Assembly (NCBI GenBank): GCA_039819665.1
Contig: JBCBRM010000028.1
Location: 46,429-110,428, forward strand
Length of the DNA stretch: 64,000 nucleotides
Direction of reading: 5' to 3'
Source of the DNA: JAWPMV01 sp039819665
Lineage (GTDB): Bacteria > Bacteroidota > Bacteroidia > J057
The position numbers were made by a program, and so were the translations under genes. The notes beneath the pieces are model-generated. The model had not been told where the DNA came from. It did not search any database and saw only the letters and a list, made by a program, of their open reading frames with translations. Shown here one piece after another: positions 27,119 to 38,400 of the stretch (its first letter is position 1; each line of letters opens with the position of its first letter).

Positions 27119-28084
27119 TTGACTGAACACACATTTTTATTAGAAGATATCAGTCCTTTAGAGGTGTACGGCGTCAATAACCTACGTCTCCAACTGATAG
27201 AAGAAGGCTTTCCCGAAGTTAAGGTCATTGCTCGAGGCGAAGAACTAAAGATCAAGGGAGAGGAAGAGAAAGTAGACAAACTCAAGGCTATCCTGGGCTC
27301 TATTTTTGAAGAGATCCGAAGAAAGGGGCGAATTTCCGAGAATAAATTTAACGAAATGCTCTTGCCGAGTGAACGTGAAGAGCGCAACGATTTCAAGCTT
27401 GCACCTGACGATACTGTTTTGGTACATGGGAGCGGAGGCTTGATGATCAAGCCTAAAAACCGTGGGCAGCAGCAGATCGTTGGAGCTTATGAAAAAAATG
27501 ATATCATTTTTGCCATAGGACCAGCAGGTACAGGTAAAACCTATATAGCTGTGGCATTGGCTGTGAAGGCGCTCAAGGAAAAGCAGGTAAGGCGTATTAT
27601 TCTTTGTCGTCCGGCCGTTGATGCAGGGGAAAGTCTGGGTTTCTTGCCAGGTGATATGAAGGAAAAGGTAGATCCTTATCTTCGACCTTTATATGATGCA
27701 CTGGGGGATATGATTCATTCTGAAAAGCTCAAATATTATCTCGCGAACAATATCATTGAGATTGTACCCCTGGCTTATATGCGGGGACGCACCCTGAGCA
27801 ATGCCTTTGTCATCATGGATGAAGCTCAGAATGCTACCGAAATGCAGATCAAGATGTTCCTAACGCGTATGGGAGAGCATTCTCGGGTAATCGTTACAGG
27901 AGATGTTACACAGATCGATTTGCCCCCACGTCAGCGTTCGGGTTTGGTTCAGGCTCAGCAAGTATTGAAGGGAATCAAAGGTATAGCCTTTGTGAAGCTG
28001 AGCGCCTCAGACGTTGTACGTCATAAATTGGTGAAAAAGATTCTTGCAGCTTATGATAAAATAGGTATAAAGAAAAAAGAATAG
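27119..28084 (+). CDS. phoH: PhoH family ATPase
   Basis: 321 residues. Walker A is GPAGTGKT (134-141) and Walker B is FVIMDEAQNAT (about 227-237), followed by the sensor segment VTGDVTQIDLP, all typical of PhoH/PhoL (YbeZ-like). The N-terminal about 100 residues form the PhoH-like KH-type extension. Its partner YbeY is not in this window. The start is TTG at 27119; the frame is closed by a stop at 27098 and contains no ATG, so an unusual start is required. Confidence 0.9.
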   Translation: MTEHTFLLEDISPLEVYGVNNLRLQLIEEGFPEVKVIARGEELKIKGEEEKVDKLKAILGSIFEEIRRKGRISENKFNEMLLPSEREERNDFKLAPDDTVLVHGSGGLMIKPKNRGQQQIVGAYEKNDIIFAIGPAGTGKTYIAVALAVKALKEKQVRRIILCRPAVDAGESLGFLPGDMKEKVDPYLRPLYDALGDMIHSEKLKYYLANNIIEIVPLAYMRGRTLSNAFVIMDEAQNATEMQIKMFLTRMGEHSRVIVTGDVTQIDLPPRQRSGLVQAQQVLKGIKGIAFVKLSASDVVRHKLVKKILAAYDKIGIKKKE

Positions 28085-28092
28085 CATAAATG

Positions 28093-28116
28093 AAGGCCTG
28101 CTAGATAGCAGGCCTT
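28093..28116 (+). terminator. Hairpin after phoH
   Basis: AAGGCCTGCT (28093-28102) and AGCAGGCCTT (28107-28116) form a perfect 10-bp stem with a 4-nt loop, 8 bp after the phoH stop. The T-run is weak (TTACAT). Confidence 0.55.
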
Positions 28117-28252
28117 ACATGCACTTGTTCCCGATCTATTAGATCAGTGAAAAAATAAAAGAAGAAAAATTATGTATGCAGACTGTCAAAGGTCTGTCTT
28201 CATTTTATATGACCCCGTTTATACAGGCTATGTCAACATCGAGGGAAAATAT

Positions 28253-28298
28253 TTATAGCAAAAGGGCCTCAACTTAAGTTGAGGCCCTTTTGCTATAA
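28253..28298. terminator. 46-bp perfect palindrome, bidirectional terminator
   Basis: Positions 28253-28275 and 28276-28298 are exact reverse complements. The GC core GGGCCTCAACTT/AAGTTGAGGCCC is flanked by AAAA and TTTT, so both strands have a stem followed by Ts. It lies between the ends of the convergent genes phoH and sucD. Confidence 0.85.
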
Positions 28299-28314
28299 TT
28301 TATGGTCGAGAAAA

Positions 28315-29187
28315 TTATCCTTTCAATGCCTTGGCCATAGTGATGCCGATTTCTGCAGGGGTTTCCACAACATGAATTCCGCATGCAGCCATCACATCCA
28401 TTTTTGCTTGTGCAGTTCCCTGTCCACCAGAAACGATCGCACCAGCGTGTCCCATACGGCGTCCGGGAGGAGCTGTTTGTCCAGCGATGAATCCTACAAC
28501 AGGCTTATCAACATTATCTCTTACCCACTCGGCACAAATTTCTTCATTTTGACCACCAATCTCTCCGATCATAATGATACCTTCTGTATCAGGGTCTTCA
28601 TGGAAGAGTTTCATAATGTCGACATGAGTAGAACCAATAATGGGGTCTCCTCCAATTCCTACACAGGTTGACTGACCAAGGCCTTGCTTGGTAACCTGAT
28701 CTACAGCTTCATAAGTCAAGGTTCCAGAACGGCTGATAATACCGATTTTCCCTGGATTGTGGATGAAACCTGGCATAATACCCAGTTTACATTCTCCAGG
28801 AGTAATTACTCCTGGGCAGTTAGGGCCAATCATTCTTACCCCTCTATCTTCGATATATTTTTTTGCGTAGATCATATCTTTCACAGGAATTCCCTCAGTG
28901 ATAGTTACGATCAAACCTACTCCCCCATCAGCAGCTTCCATAATAGCATCCGCAGCAAAAGCAGGGGGAACAAAAATAATGGATACATCCGCTCCGGTTT
29001 CTTTAACGGCATCAGCGACTGTATTAAAAACGGGACGCTCCAGGTGAGTGCTTCCACCTTTGTTTGGTGTAACACCTCCTACTACCTGTGTACCGTATTC
29101 TATCATTTGTTGAGCATGGAAAGATCCTTCTTTTCCAGTGAACCCCTGGACGATGACTTTGCTGTCTTTATTGACGAGAATACTCAT
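28315..29187 (-). CDS. sucD: Succinate-CoA ligase (ADP-forming), alpha subunit
   Basis: 290 residues, full length. The N-terminal CoA-binding Rossmann domain has VIVQGFTGKEGSFH (11-24). The ligase domain has the phosphohistidine His247 in GRRMGHAGAIVSGG. It converts succinyl-CoA to succinate with nucleotide triphosphate formation in the TCA cycle. The beta subunit gene (sucC) is not adjacent, and the gene stands alone with its own promoter and terminator. Confidence 0.95.
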   Translation of the reverse strand: MSILVNKDSKVIVQGFTGKEGSFHAQQMIEYGTQVVGGVTPNKGGSTHLERPVFNTVADAVKETGADVSIIFVPPAFAADAIMEAADGGVGLIVTITEGIPVKDMIYAKKYIEDRGVRMIGPNCPGVITPGECKLGIMPGFIHNPGKIGIISRSGTLTYEAVDQVTKQGLGQSTCVGIGGDPIIGSTHVDIMKLFHEDPDTEGIIMIGEIGGQNEEICAEWVRDNVDKPVVGFIAGQTAPPGRRMGHAGAIVSGGQGTAQAKMDVMAACGIHVVETPAEIGITMAKALKG

Positions 29188-29225
29188 GTAATCTGCTTAA
29201 ATTTTTTAGGAAATCGAATATGCGG

Positions 29226-29254
29226 CAAAGATACAACTAGCAGACAAAAGTCAA
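29226..29254 (-). promoter_or_regulatory. Promoter of sucD
   Basis: On the minus strand: TTG (29254-29252), 18-bp spacer, TATCTTTG (29233-29226). Both boxes match the Bacteroidota TTG/TAnnTTTG consensus with correct spacing, and transcription would start about 32 nt before the sucD ATG. It is the clearest promoter in the window. Confidence 0.6.
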
Positions 29255-29312
29255 AACATTAATCACTATCATGTTAGAAGCATAACGATTTATTAAAGCA
29301 ATCAAAGAAAAA

Positions 29313-29337
29313 GCCCGTAAGTGATTCACTTACGGGC
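29313..29337 (-). terminator. Terminator of the 1792-residue surface protein gene
   Basis: A 12-bp perfect stem with a 1-nt centre (GCCCGTAAGTGA at 29313-29324, TCACTTACGGGC at 29326-29337). On the minus strand it is followed by TTTTTCTTT. It lies 28 bp after the stop codon. Confidence 0.85.
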
Positions 29338-29364
29338 AACCTCGTTAATGTGTATATATATTTC

Positions 29365-32300
29365 TTAGCGCATCAGGGTGATATTACCTGTATAGGTTTG
29401 ATCTCCAATTTGAACAGAGTAATAATAAACGCCATCGTTTACCACATTTCCACTCGCATCAGTTCCCATCCAGGGTTTGTCCTGCGCATCTGCTTCATAT
29501 AATAATCTTCCCCAACGGTCAAAGACTTCCATTCTAAATAACTCCTTTCCAGTATATCGAACGGTAAATCCATCGTTTACTCCATCTCCATTTGGAGAGA
29601 AAACATTCGGGATCAATAGGTCTGGAGCGAAGATATCATAATCTCCCAAACTGATTGTACTTACACAACCATTCTGATCGGTAACAGTCAGGGTTACAAC
29701 ATAAGTTCCATCTTTCTGATAGACATGAACTGGATTCGCATCTGTTGAGATACTTCCATCTCCGAAGTCCCAGAGCCAATTGATGGCATTTTGAGAAAGA
29801 TCAGTAAAGCTCACTGTAGCATCGGGTAAGCTAATAGAAGTTCCTGGAGCTGGATCAGAAGAAAAGTTGGCAAATCCACTGGCAGAAACATCAACCGTTG
29901 TTTGGCTGGTAGTTGTCTCACAACCTCCTACGCCTACAGTAGTCAAACTTACTATATATTGGCCAGCTGTATTATAGGTATGTGTAGGATTGGATTCATT
30001 GCTTAAAGGAGAACCATCACCGAAGTCCCAAATAAAGCTAACAGCATTTTCAGAGTTTTCTACAAAGCTTACAGTCAAGCCTTCACAACCACTGGTTTGT
30101 GTAGCGAAGTAATCGGCCTGTGGTGTTGGATTAACGATCAGGTCTATAGAAGCCTCATCTGAACAAGCTCCTTCGCTTACGGTAACCGTGTAGGTTATAT
30201 CAGCTGATGGACTAGCAAATGGATTCTGGCTATTTGGATCATCCAGATCTACTGCAGGACTCCAGCTAAAGCTCGCATTTCCAAGACCTCCTTCAGCAAA
30301 TAGCTGAACTGCATCTCCCGCACAAAATTGAGTAGTATCAGCGCTTACTTGTGCTTCGATTTTTGGACTCACTGTAACCAGAACTTCATCTTCGGTAGGA
30401 CAATCACCAGCAATACTGGCTCTAACTGTATAGCGGGTAGTCTGAGTTGGAGCAATCAGGATATTTGGTTCAGTTGGAGAACCAATAATTCCTGTACTTG
30501 GCAACCAGTCATATACAACGGGTGATCCAGCCGGAGTCGTAAAGCTATGAGTAGCCATCAAGGCAATGGTATCACCTTCACAAATCACTGTGTCTTGAGA
30601 AAGAGCTTCTACTTCTGGGGTAGGTTCAACGGTTACAGTTATAGTAGCATCATCTGAGCCACATCCAAAGTTGGAGCTTGCAGATACAGTATAAGTCGTT
30701 GTAACATCTGGGCTAGCTGTCGGATTTGGGATATTAGGATCACTCAGACCGATTGCCGGGCTCCAGGTATAGGTATAAGTTGACGCATTAGGATCACCTG
30801 CTGCTCTTGCATCGAGTTGAACTTCGGATCCTAAACAGATGGTTTCATTTGCCCCAGGATTGATGGTAGGCTGGGTTCCTACTATTACTTCTACCTGATC
30901 CGCATCTGAATCACATCCATTCGAGGTAACCACCAATGAATAAACAGTCGTGAATCCAGGTGTTACAGTAGGAGTCGGTGAAGTTGGGTCATCGATGGTT
31001 CCTGCAGTTGCAGGTGTCCAGCTATAGGTGTAATCAGGACCACCACCACTTGCGAAGCCCTGAAGTTGCACCGAACCACCCAAACATATGGCGGTGTCAA
31101 TTCCTGCAGCAGCCACGGGTTTTGGAACCACATTTACTGTAACGGTACTCAGTGTATCCAGGGTATTTACTTCAGAGGTACAGCCATTAGCGGAGGTACC
31201 TACCAGGGTATAAATCGTCGTTTCTGTGGGTCGAGCAAATGGATTAGCCAGGCTAGCGTTATTTAATCCATCAGCAGGAGACCATTGATACATGACTGGC
31301 TCAGGAGCACTATTATTTGCAGCAAGACCTCCAAGGAGGAATTCACCCGGACCATCAGTACAAATAAATACATCAGGACCTGCATCCATTTTAGGCTTGG
31401 CTTTTACAATTACCCACACACAAACCTCATCACTTGCACAACCATTTACATCTGTTACAGTTAGACAGTAGCGTACAGAGTCCGCATCTTTCCCTATCAA
31501 ATCTACATCCGGGTTAGCGAAAGGATCTTCAACACTTGTAGAGCTTAATCCACAATTGAGGGGATCATCACAGGTCCAGCTATAGAAGAGAGGAGCTGTT
31601 CCCCCACTTGCTGTAGCCTGGATTTGCACACCTCCATCCCCTTCACAGTATTCTACATCTCCTGCAACACTAACAACCGGTGTCGGATTGATTGAGATAG
31701 TTTGTGTACTGGAAGTTGTACATCCTCTATAGCTAACTAATAAGGTTACGTCTTTGGTTCCCGGTGAGATATACTCAATACAACCGGGGTTTGGCAGCGG
31801 CGATCCTGGAGGGATCGCTCCTTGCCCGAAGTCCCATGAATAAGACTGGTTAGGACCAATCGGTACACCAGAGTAATTGAAGGTTACACAATCATCGCTA
31901 CAAATACCAGTGCTGCTGGTTGTAAAGTCAGCAGATGGCTCAGGTACTACTTCGAAAAGTACTTCAGCTGTATCTCCTACACAACCTGCTCTTGTTACAA
32001 CCAGGGTTACTCTTTTTTGCCCTACTTGAGAATAGGTAATGGCTGGAGGTTGAGCATCTGTGCTGACTGGAATTGAAGCATCTGTTCCAAAGAACCAGTT
32101 ATATGTATCTACATTTGGATCTCCTGTATATTGGAAAGTAAAGCTATTGCCTGAGAAACACTGATTCGGAACTGCAGCGATACTTGCTACCGGATCAGCA
32201 TTTACATTGATATCTCTTGTTGTTACAGTAGAAACACAGCCATTTTCCTGAACCTGTAGGCTCAAGGTTCTCTGACCAGCTGTCGACCATGTAAGGGTAA

Positions 32301-34743
32301 ATGGTCCAGCTCCGGTTCCACTTATTACCGTGCCTCCTGCGAAGTCCCATGCATAAGAGGCTCCAGGACTTGCCCCTCCAGTATACACCGCCTGTACAAT
32401 TCCATCTACACACATGTCAGTTGCCAGATCAAAGGCAGAGCTTGGTACTTCAAAGACTTCAACTTGCTGGCTGAAGGACGCACTAGTACAACCATTTTGC
32501 TCAACAATAAGAGTAATTGTTTTGGTGCCAGGTGTTGCCCAGGTAACGCCAAAGGGGCCTGCATTTCCTGTGCCTTGTCCTCCATCCAGATCCCAGATGA
32601 AGTTGGTGTTTGCAGGATTGGCAGTACCAGTATAGGTAAGGAAGGCTTGCTGATTTGCACAAACCTGAGGTGTTGCTGTGAAGGTAGCCGTTGGGATGTC
32701 GAAAATTGTTACAAAAGATCTTGCTGTATCAGATTCACATCCATTCACATTTACGACTAGCTTAACCTCTTTTACCCCAGGAGTTCCCCAGATAACATTA
32801 TGAGGTCCAGGTCCGGTAGTGATCCCCTGACCGCCGCCGCTATATACCCAGGTATAAGTTGCGCCGGGAACTTGAGGTAAGTTGAAGTTTACACTCACTT
32901 GATCATTGATACAGGCGCTTCCACCCGTAACAATATCTGCATCAGGAGTAGGTGTATAGGTTACAGTAACAGTATCTCTGGAAACACAGCCATTCAAGTC
33001 AGATACCTCAAGGAAGTAATCTAAAGGAATCGGTGCGTTTGTACCATTATTAAAGGAAACATCAGTCTGAGGAGTATTTGGATTGGAAGGCCCGTCAAAG
33101 CCGATACCTCCAAATGAGCTCCATTGATAGGTTTGTCCATTGATGAAGGGAGTTCCAATGGTCCCTACTTCTCCAGGACAAAGCGCAAAGTTTGGACCGC
33201 CGTCAGCGATTGCTGTATTAGTTAAGTTTAGGGTACCTACTGTGCTACTTACAATTCCGAAAGAATCGGTAACTGTAACCTGATAGGTATAATTTCCAGG
33301 TCCTGGATAAGAGAAGTTGATAATCTTATCTGTCCCACTCAATCCATTTGAACCTGACCATTGATAAGTGAAAGGAGGAACACCACCACAAGGAATGGCT
33401 TCAAATTCTAAATCAAAACAGTTACTTAAACGAGTGTCAACTGTAGGCGTAACCCCGGCAGGGTTGGGGGCAACGTCTATCACTATGGTATACTGGTTAA
33501 TCCCAAATATCGGACAACCATCGTCCTGTGCAGTAAGAAGGAAGGTATAACGACCGGGTGTAGTGGGTACCCAGGTGAATCTCGCAGTTGGAGGAGTATT
33601 AGAAGAAATGGTATCTATTCCTACTGTTGGATTGGTTGCATCCGCAAATACGGCATCAGCGATATTTCCATTCCATGCCAGAATCCAGTTTTGGTTTGGA
33701 TCCGGGTCAGTAAGTGGCATGTCAAATCTTACCAGGTTACAAGCTGTTGCCTGAATATCAAATCCGTTTACTGTGATATTGCTACTAAGATTCGTCAGGG
33801 AGTCAACAACCGGATTTACATTTGAAGTGTTGTTACAATTAATTACCGTGAACTGAAAGTCCCGAGTTACCTGTCCAATCAATTGCCCATTTCGATATTC
33901 TTTAACAAGTACACAAAGTACGGCTACTTCTATTGAACCAGGAGTAGGTGTAACTGTAAGGTCTCCTGTGACGGGATCAAGTGATATGTTCCAGCTGGCT
34001 CCAAGAGGTTGTTGAGGGGTATATCCCGGAGCATAGTTAACTGGAATGTTATTGTCATCCAGGCAGGAAGTTAATTCGTAAGCGAGAGAATCGCCGTCTA
34101 TGTCGGTAGCTTCCTGGTTAAAGGTGAATGCTTGTCCCACACATAGGTAAGGTACTGGAGGTACAGCGAAACTAGGTGAGTTATTACAAGGAACAATTCC
34201 TGTATTGATCGTTGTGCTTCCTGTAAAAATTTCCTGACCACCAGGATTTGTAACATTGGTAATTGCATTATTCCTACAGCAACCAGACCACTGAATGGTA
34301 TATTCATCACAGTTGGTATTACAAAAGTCGTAGTCTCTATAATAGCGAGCCTCTCCAACACCCGGGAGAACGGCAAAGTTATCTTCACACTGCGTTTGAA
34401 CAGTTGGACATACGGGGGTTACCTCAACCCAATCAACCAATACCCAGTTCCCTATGGGAGCCGGAGCGTTACAAAAAGGGTTGGCAGGGGTTGGAAGACC
34501 CGTAAATCCAAAATCGAAATCCGAAGGAGCCGGAGGAGCGGTCCCTGCAGATATAGGAGTATATGCACCCGTCAACGCACCGGAACAATCATAATAAGTA
34601 CTATGATAAATTCTATATGTACAGGTCCCCATACATTCATAGGAAATATCAACTCCCATGAAGTGCGTCGCGCTGAGGTCAATACATTGAAATAAAATGA
34701 AAACGGTTAGGATGCAGCTCCGAAAAGCAGTAGAGAATCTCAT
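29365..34743 (-). CDS. Giant PKD-repeat surface protein with type IX secretion (type B) sorting domain
   Basis: 1792 residues. Signal peptide (about 1-26), then an N-terminal module of about 300 residues with many Cys (THFMGVDISYECMG, CCRNNAITNVTNPGG). A long array of Ig/PKD-like repeats follows: one set with W-x-PG-x-K-x-v-x-L endings and NGC, and another of the AG.D..IC..G...L type (YxWSPA...PTETTIYTLV). Two classical PKD domains (FIWDFGDGSP, WLWDFGDGS) lie near the end. The C-terminal about 90 residues carry NVFSPNGDGVNDGF and FDRWGRLLYEA, the gliding-associated T9SS type B sorting domain. It is probably exported and attached to the surface, as an adhesin or gliding-related protein. It has a divergent paralogue at 35417. 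Confidence 0.9.
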   Translation of the reverse strand: MRFSTAFRSCILTVFILFQCIDLSATHFMGVDISYECMGTCTYRIYHSTYYDCSGALTGAYTPISAGTAPPAPSDFDFGFTGLPTPANPFCNAPAPIGNWVLVDWVEVTPVCPTVQTQCEDNFAVLPGVGEARYYRDYDFCNTNCDEYTIQWSGCCRNNAITNVTNPGGQEIFTGSTTINTGIVPCNNSPSFAVPPVPYLCVGQAFTFNQEATDIDGDSLAYELTSCLDDNNIPVNYAPGYTPQQPLGASWNISLDPVTGDLTVTPTPGSIEVAVLCVLVKEYRNGQLIGQVTRDFQFTVINCNNTSNVNPVVDSLTNLSSNITVNGFDIQATACNLVRFDMPLTDPDPNQNWILAWNGNIADAVFADATNPTVGIDTISSNTPPTARFTWVPTTPGRYTFLLTAQDDGCPIFGINQYTIVIDVAPNPAGVTPTVDTRLSNCFDLEFEAIPCGGVPPFTYQWSGSNGLSGTDKIINFSYPGPGNYTYQVTVTDSFGIVSSTVGTLNLTNTAIADGGPNFALCPGEVGTIGTPFINGQTYQWSSFGGIGFDGPSNPNTPQTDVSFNNGTNAPIPLDYFLEVSDLNGCVSRDTVTVTYTPTPDADIVTGGSACINDQVSVNFNLPQVPGATYTWVYSGGGQGITTGPGPHNVIWGTPGVKEVKLVVNVNGCESDTARSFVTIFDIPTATFTATPQVCANQQAFLTYTGTANPANTNFIWDLDGGQGTGNAGPFGVTWATPGTKTITLIVEQNGCTSASFSQQVEVFEVPSSAFDLATDMCVDGIVQAVYTGGASPGASYAWDFAGGTVISGTGAGPFTLTWSTAGQRTLSLQVQENGCVSTVTTRDINVNADPVASIAAVPNQCFSGNSFTFQYTGDPNVDTYNWFFGTDASIPVSTDAQPPAITYSQVGQKRVTLVVTRAGCVGDTAEVLFEVVPEPSADFTTSSTGICSDDCVTFNYSGVPIGPNQSYSWDFGQGAIPPGSPLPNPGCIEYISPGTKDVTLLVSYRGCTTSSTQTISINPTPVVSVAGDVEYCEGDGGVQIQATASGGTAPLFYSWTCDDPLNCGLSSTSVEDPFANPDVDLIGKDADSVRYCLTVTDVNGCASDEVCVWVIVKAKPKMDAGPDVFICTDGPGEFLLGGLAANNSAPEPVMYQWSPADGLNNASLANPFARPTETTIYTLVGTSANGCTSEVNTLDTLSTVTVNVVPKPVAAAGIDTAICLGGSVQLQGFASGGGPDYTYSWTPATAGTIDDPTSPTPTVTPGFTTVYSLVVTSNGCDSDADQVEVIVGTQPTINPGANETICLGSEVQLDARAAGDPNASTYTYTWSPAIGLSDPNIPNPTASPDVTTTYTVSASSNFGCGSDDATITVTVEPTPEVEALSQDTVICEGDTIALMATHSFTTPAGSPVVYDWLPSTGIIGSPTEPNILIAPTQTTRYTVRASIAGDCPTEDEVLVTVSPKIEAQVSADTTQFCAGDAVQLFAEGGLGNASFSWSPAVDLDDPNSQNPFASPSADITYTVTVSEGACSDEASIDLIVNPTPQADYFATQTSGCEGLTVSFVENSENAVSFIWDFGDGSPLSNESNPTHTYNTAGQYIVSLTTVGVGGCETTTSQTTVDVSASGFANFSSDPAPGTSISLPDATVSFTDLSQNAINWLWDFGDGSISTDANPVHVYQKDGTYVVTLTVTDQNGCVSTISLGDYDIFAPDLLIPNVFSPNGDGVNDGFTVRYTGKELFRMEVFDRWGRLLYEADAQDKPWMGTDASGNVVNDGVYYYSVQIGDQTYTGNITLMR

Positions 34744-35416
34744 GTTTTTTTCGTAAATGTTAGCTCATATATAAGCAGCGGTTAGCATATTAAACAAAAA
34801 TAGGGATTTATATGGTCAATAAAAACCAATCCCCGCCTTTAGTTGGAGCTACTTGAGCGAAAATTCAAACCAAATATCCGGACTAAAATGGGTGTATGAG
34901 CTTGCAAGTGAATTAGGTATAACGAAAATAAGAAATATTTCCCTATTGTAAAAATTGGCAATGGGTCTGTTTTAAGTGTTTGTTTGTCAGCTATTTGTGT
35001 TTAGGGTAGTCCTGCTTTTCTTCGTAGAGTGCTTGTTTTTTTATAATCTGTTTTTTTTTAGCCCAAAGTAGTCTTCCAAATTTACAGGTTTTGTAAAAGG
35101 AAAAATAAATATGTGTCGATAAACTTCAAAGAAACGTAATTACTTGAAGTTGTGATGAAATAGTTAGTTGACATTTTGGGTAGAAATCAATGGATTAGGT
35201 TCATTTTTTTTACTATTTTAGCACATTCATTACATGCTCGCTGGGGAGAATTTATGAGCTTATGAGGAAATCCGCGAGCATACTTCACACCCGATTTTGA
35301 CCCTGATAATTTGAAATCTTAGAATCTCAAATGGCTAAGCATTTTGCTAGTCCTTAATGGGGTTTGTAATAGAATAATACATAAGAAGATAAGAGCCTTA
35401 GTAAACCCATACACAA
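34744..35416. other. Gene-free region between two divergent giant surface protein genes
   Basis: 673 bp, AT-rich with several T-runs, and no convincing gene on either strand. Its size suggests long untranslated leaders or regulatory sites for both genes. A TATTTTTG box (minus) near 34795 is the only good promoter-like match. For the plus-strand gene I see no convincing pair of boxes. Confidence 0.55.
34795..34802 (-). promoter_or_regulatory. Candidate -7 box of the 1792-residue protein gene
   Basis: Minus-strand TATTTTTG is a perfect TAnnTTTG match, about 50 bp before the ATG. The nearest upstream TTG is not at the best distance. Confidence 0.35.
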
Positions 35417-38400
35417 ATGCGAAAGAATTTTTACGCTACTTTTTTATTCTTTATCAGTTTTTTGGGCCTTCTGCATCAGGCGAATGCAACTCACTTGATG
35501 GGGGTGGATATTACCTACGAATGTATCGGTCCATGTACTTACAGAATCATTCACAAAAGCTATTATGATTGTACGGGTGGAGCATTTACCAGCTTTTTGC
35601 CTGTGATTCCTACTAATCAACCGACCTCAGCTGGTGCTGCTGGTTTGGCTGCTCTTGCAGGTTTGACAATCACAGGGAATGCAGGATGTCCTGCTCCTAC
35701 GGCTTTGGGTGCTGGCTGGAATTTGGAAAGTTTATCCGAGGTAACTCCTCTTTGCCCGGATGTATTAGTTCCGATGCCGGGGGTTCCTTCAGTTACTGGT
35801 TGTGATGGTACCAATCCTAATCCTACGATCAATGGTGTGGCAGAGCTTGTGATGTTTAGGGATTATAACTTCTGTAATGTGCCGGCCAATTGCGATAACT
35901 ACACCATTAGTTGGGATGTTTGTTGCCGTAATGCAGTAATTACTTCGCTAACAAACCCATCTGGTAGTGGGATTGCGTCAAACTCTACGATTATCAATCC
36001 TTCTTTGGCTACATGTAACAGTTCTCCAACATTTAGTAATAAGCCTGTTCCATATATCTGTGAAGGACAAGACTTTACCTTTAACCAGGGAGCAATAGAT
36101 CCAGATGGTGATTCCTTATCTTACGAACTGGGAGATTGTCTGGATAATACCTTTGTTCCGGTAAACTATGGTGGAGGTTATACTTCTCAGCAACCACTGG
36201 GTACTACTTGGGATGTAAATATAAATCCTCTGACTGGGGACGTTTCCATGCTTCCTAATCCTTCCGGAATTCAGGTTACAGTGGTTATCTGTGTAGTGGT
36301 GAAAGAGTGGAGAAATGGAAATTTGATTAATGAAATTACGCGGGATATGCAGATTACCGTAATCCCCAATTGTCAGCAAGCCAACCCGATCACGGGTGGG
36401 GTGCAAAATATGGGCGTAGGGCCGGATGTTGTTCCCGCAAATCCCCTTTCCTTTAATGAGGTTAGGACCTGTGCCGGTGCGGAGACCTGTTTTGATATTC
36501 CGGTAATCAGTCAGGATCCAAACTTTACCTATGAAATTAGTTGGAATCAGGGAATACCCGGAGCGACTTTTACAGATGCTAATAATCCAGCGGTTGTAAA
36601 CCGTATTAGTGGTGCTAATCCGGTGGGCCGTTTTTGCTGGACACCTCCCGTAGGGACTGAAGGAGCATTCTTCTTTGTGGTGTCTGTAAGAGATGATGCC
36701 TGTCCGATTCCCGGGTTTAACCAGTTTACCATCATTGTGTATGTAGAGGATGTGCATGAATTATCCGATGCATTGATCACTCCCTTGGGGTGTAATGAAA
36801 TGGAATTGAGTGTAACTCCTCGTTCAACTCTCCCAAGTCCCTATTCTAATATATTTACCACAACTACCTGGTCAGGAAACGGAAACCTGAATAGAAATCC
36901 AAATATCAATCAGGAGACTTTTACGCATTTATATCCGGCTCCCGGTAGCTATTTTACCAATGTATTGATTCAGGATACGTTGGGATGTACCAGCTCGATC
37001 AGTGGGGTTGCAAATCTGACAACAGGCGTAACAGCTGATGCTGGACCTGACCTCACACTTTGCTCCAACTTTACCACTCAATTAGGGACACCTGCCATAG
37101 CGGGACAATCCTATACCTGGACTCCCAATACTTCTATAGATAATCCCGGGATTGCGCAGCCAACCTTTAGTTTCCCTAATAATGGCTCGGGCCAAACTAC
37201 TACGGATTATACAGTTGAAGTAACAGATGGAACTTGTAACACTTTTGATTATGTTACAGTAAACGTTAATCCTTCTCTGACTACAGCAATTAGTCCTACA
37301 ATCCCCAAGATTTGTAAGGGGGATAGCATAGATTTGGTAGCTTCCAATAACCTGGGCTCTGGTAATACTTTCCTTTGGAACACTGGAGATACCGCAGCAA
37401 CAATAAGAGTAAGCCCGGATATCAATACGACTTATTCTGTTGTATCCTTTAATAGTGGCTGTGCAAGTACGCCGGTCTTTGTGAATGTTGAAGTTCAGGA
37501 AGGGCCGACGGCAGTAATTGGAGGAGATTTTGGTATTTGTCCCGGTTCTTCCACTACCCTTACCGCTTCTGGAGCTGATAGCTACACCTGGAGTGCAGGT
37601 GGATTTACCAGCCCTTCAATAACCCTGGCGGGTATTGCACAAGATTCCAGTATCTATGTAATTGGCTATGACGACATTGGTTGTCCGGGAGATACGGTCT
37701 TTGGTATGGTCAATGTATTGCCGGAGCCTGTAGCTGATTATAGCACAAATATTGTCTGCGAAGGCGGGCAAACAATTTTTACGAATAATACAACCTTGGC
37801 AACGGGGAATATCGTTTCCTGGTCATGGGATTTTGGGGATGGTAGTCCCATGGATATCAATCAAAACCCTAATCATGTGTACACGAGTGCTGGAAACTAC
37901 CAGGTAAACCTTGAAGTAACTTCTGATAGAGGATGTCAGAGTACGATTACGAATCAAGTTACAGTGAATCCTTCTCCTCAGGTTGACTTTACCTTTACCA
38001 ATGTATGTGAAGATAATCCGAATCTTTTTTTGGATGTCAGTACGATAAGTTCAGGAACCATCACCAATTATACCTGGAATTTTGGAGATGGAACCCCTTC
38101 TCAAAATGGTCCAAACGTACTACATGAATACACAGACTTTGGTTTTTATAATACTACTTTGACAGCCACTTCTGATCAAGGCTGTGTAAGCGCTTTTACG
38201 CAGACTGTATTTGTAAGTCCTATTCCGGTAGCCAGTTTTGATGTGGTAAGTGCCTGTATTGATAGTATCGTTTTGGTTTCTACTTCTTCTACCGTAGCCG
38301 GGCAATTAGACTTTATTGCGACCCATGAGTGGGATTTTGGTGATCCTGCCAGTGGAGTAAATAATACCAGTACGGAAGTAAATCCTGTGCATATATACAG

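Noticed and set aside
28172..28258. Possible 28-residue microprotein (starts MYADCQRSV) between phoH and the palindrome
   Set aside because: No start signal, no helix or motif, and it runs into the palindrome; chance expectation for such a short frame is high.
28679..29262. 192-residue frame opposite sucD
   Set aside because: Antisense to the highly conserved sucD; no independent coding evidence.
36116..36757. 213-residue reading frame opposite the PKD protein at 35417
   Set aside because: Shadow frame in a repeat-rich gene; no signal peptide or domain.
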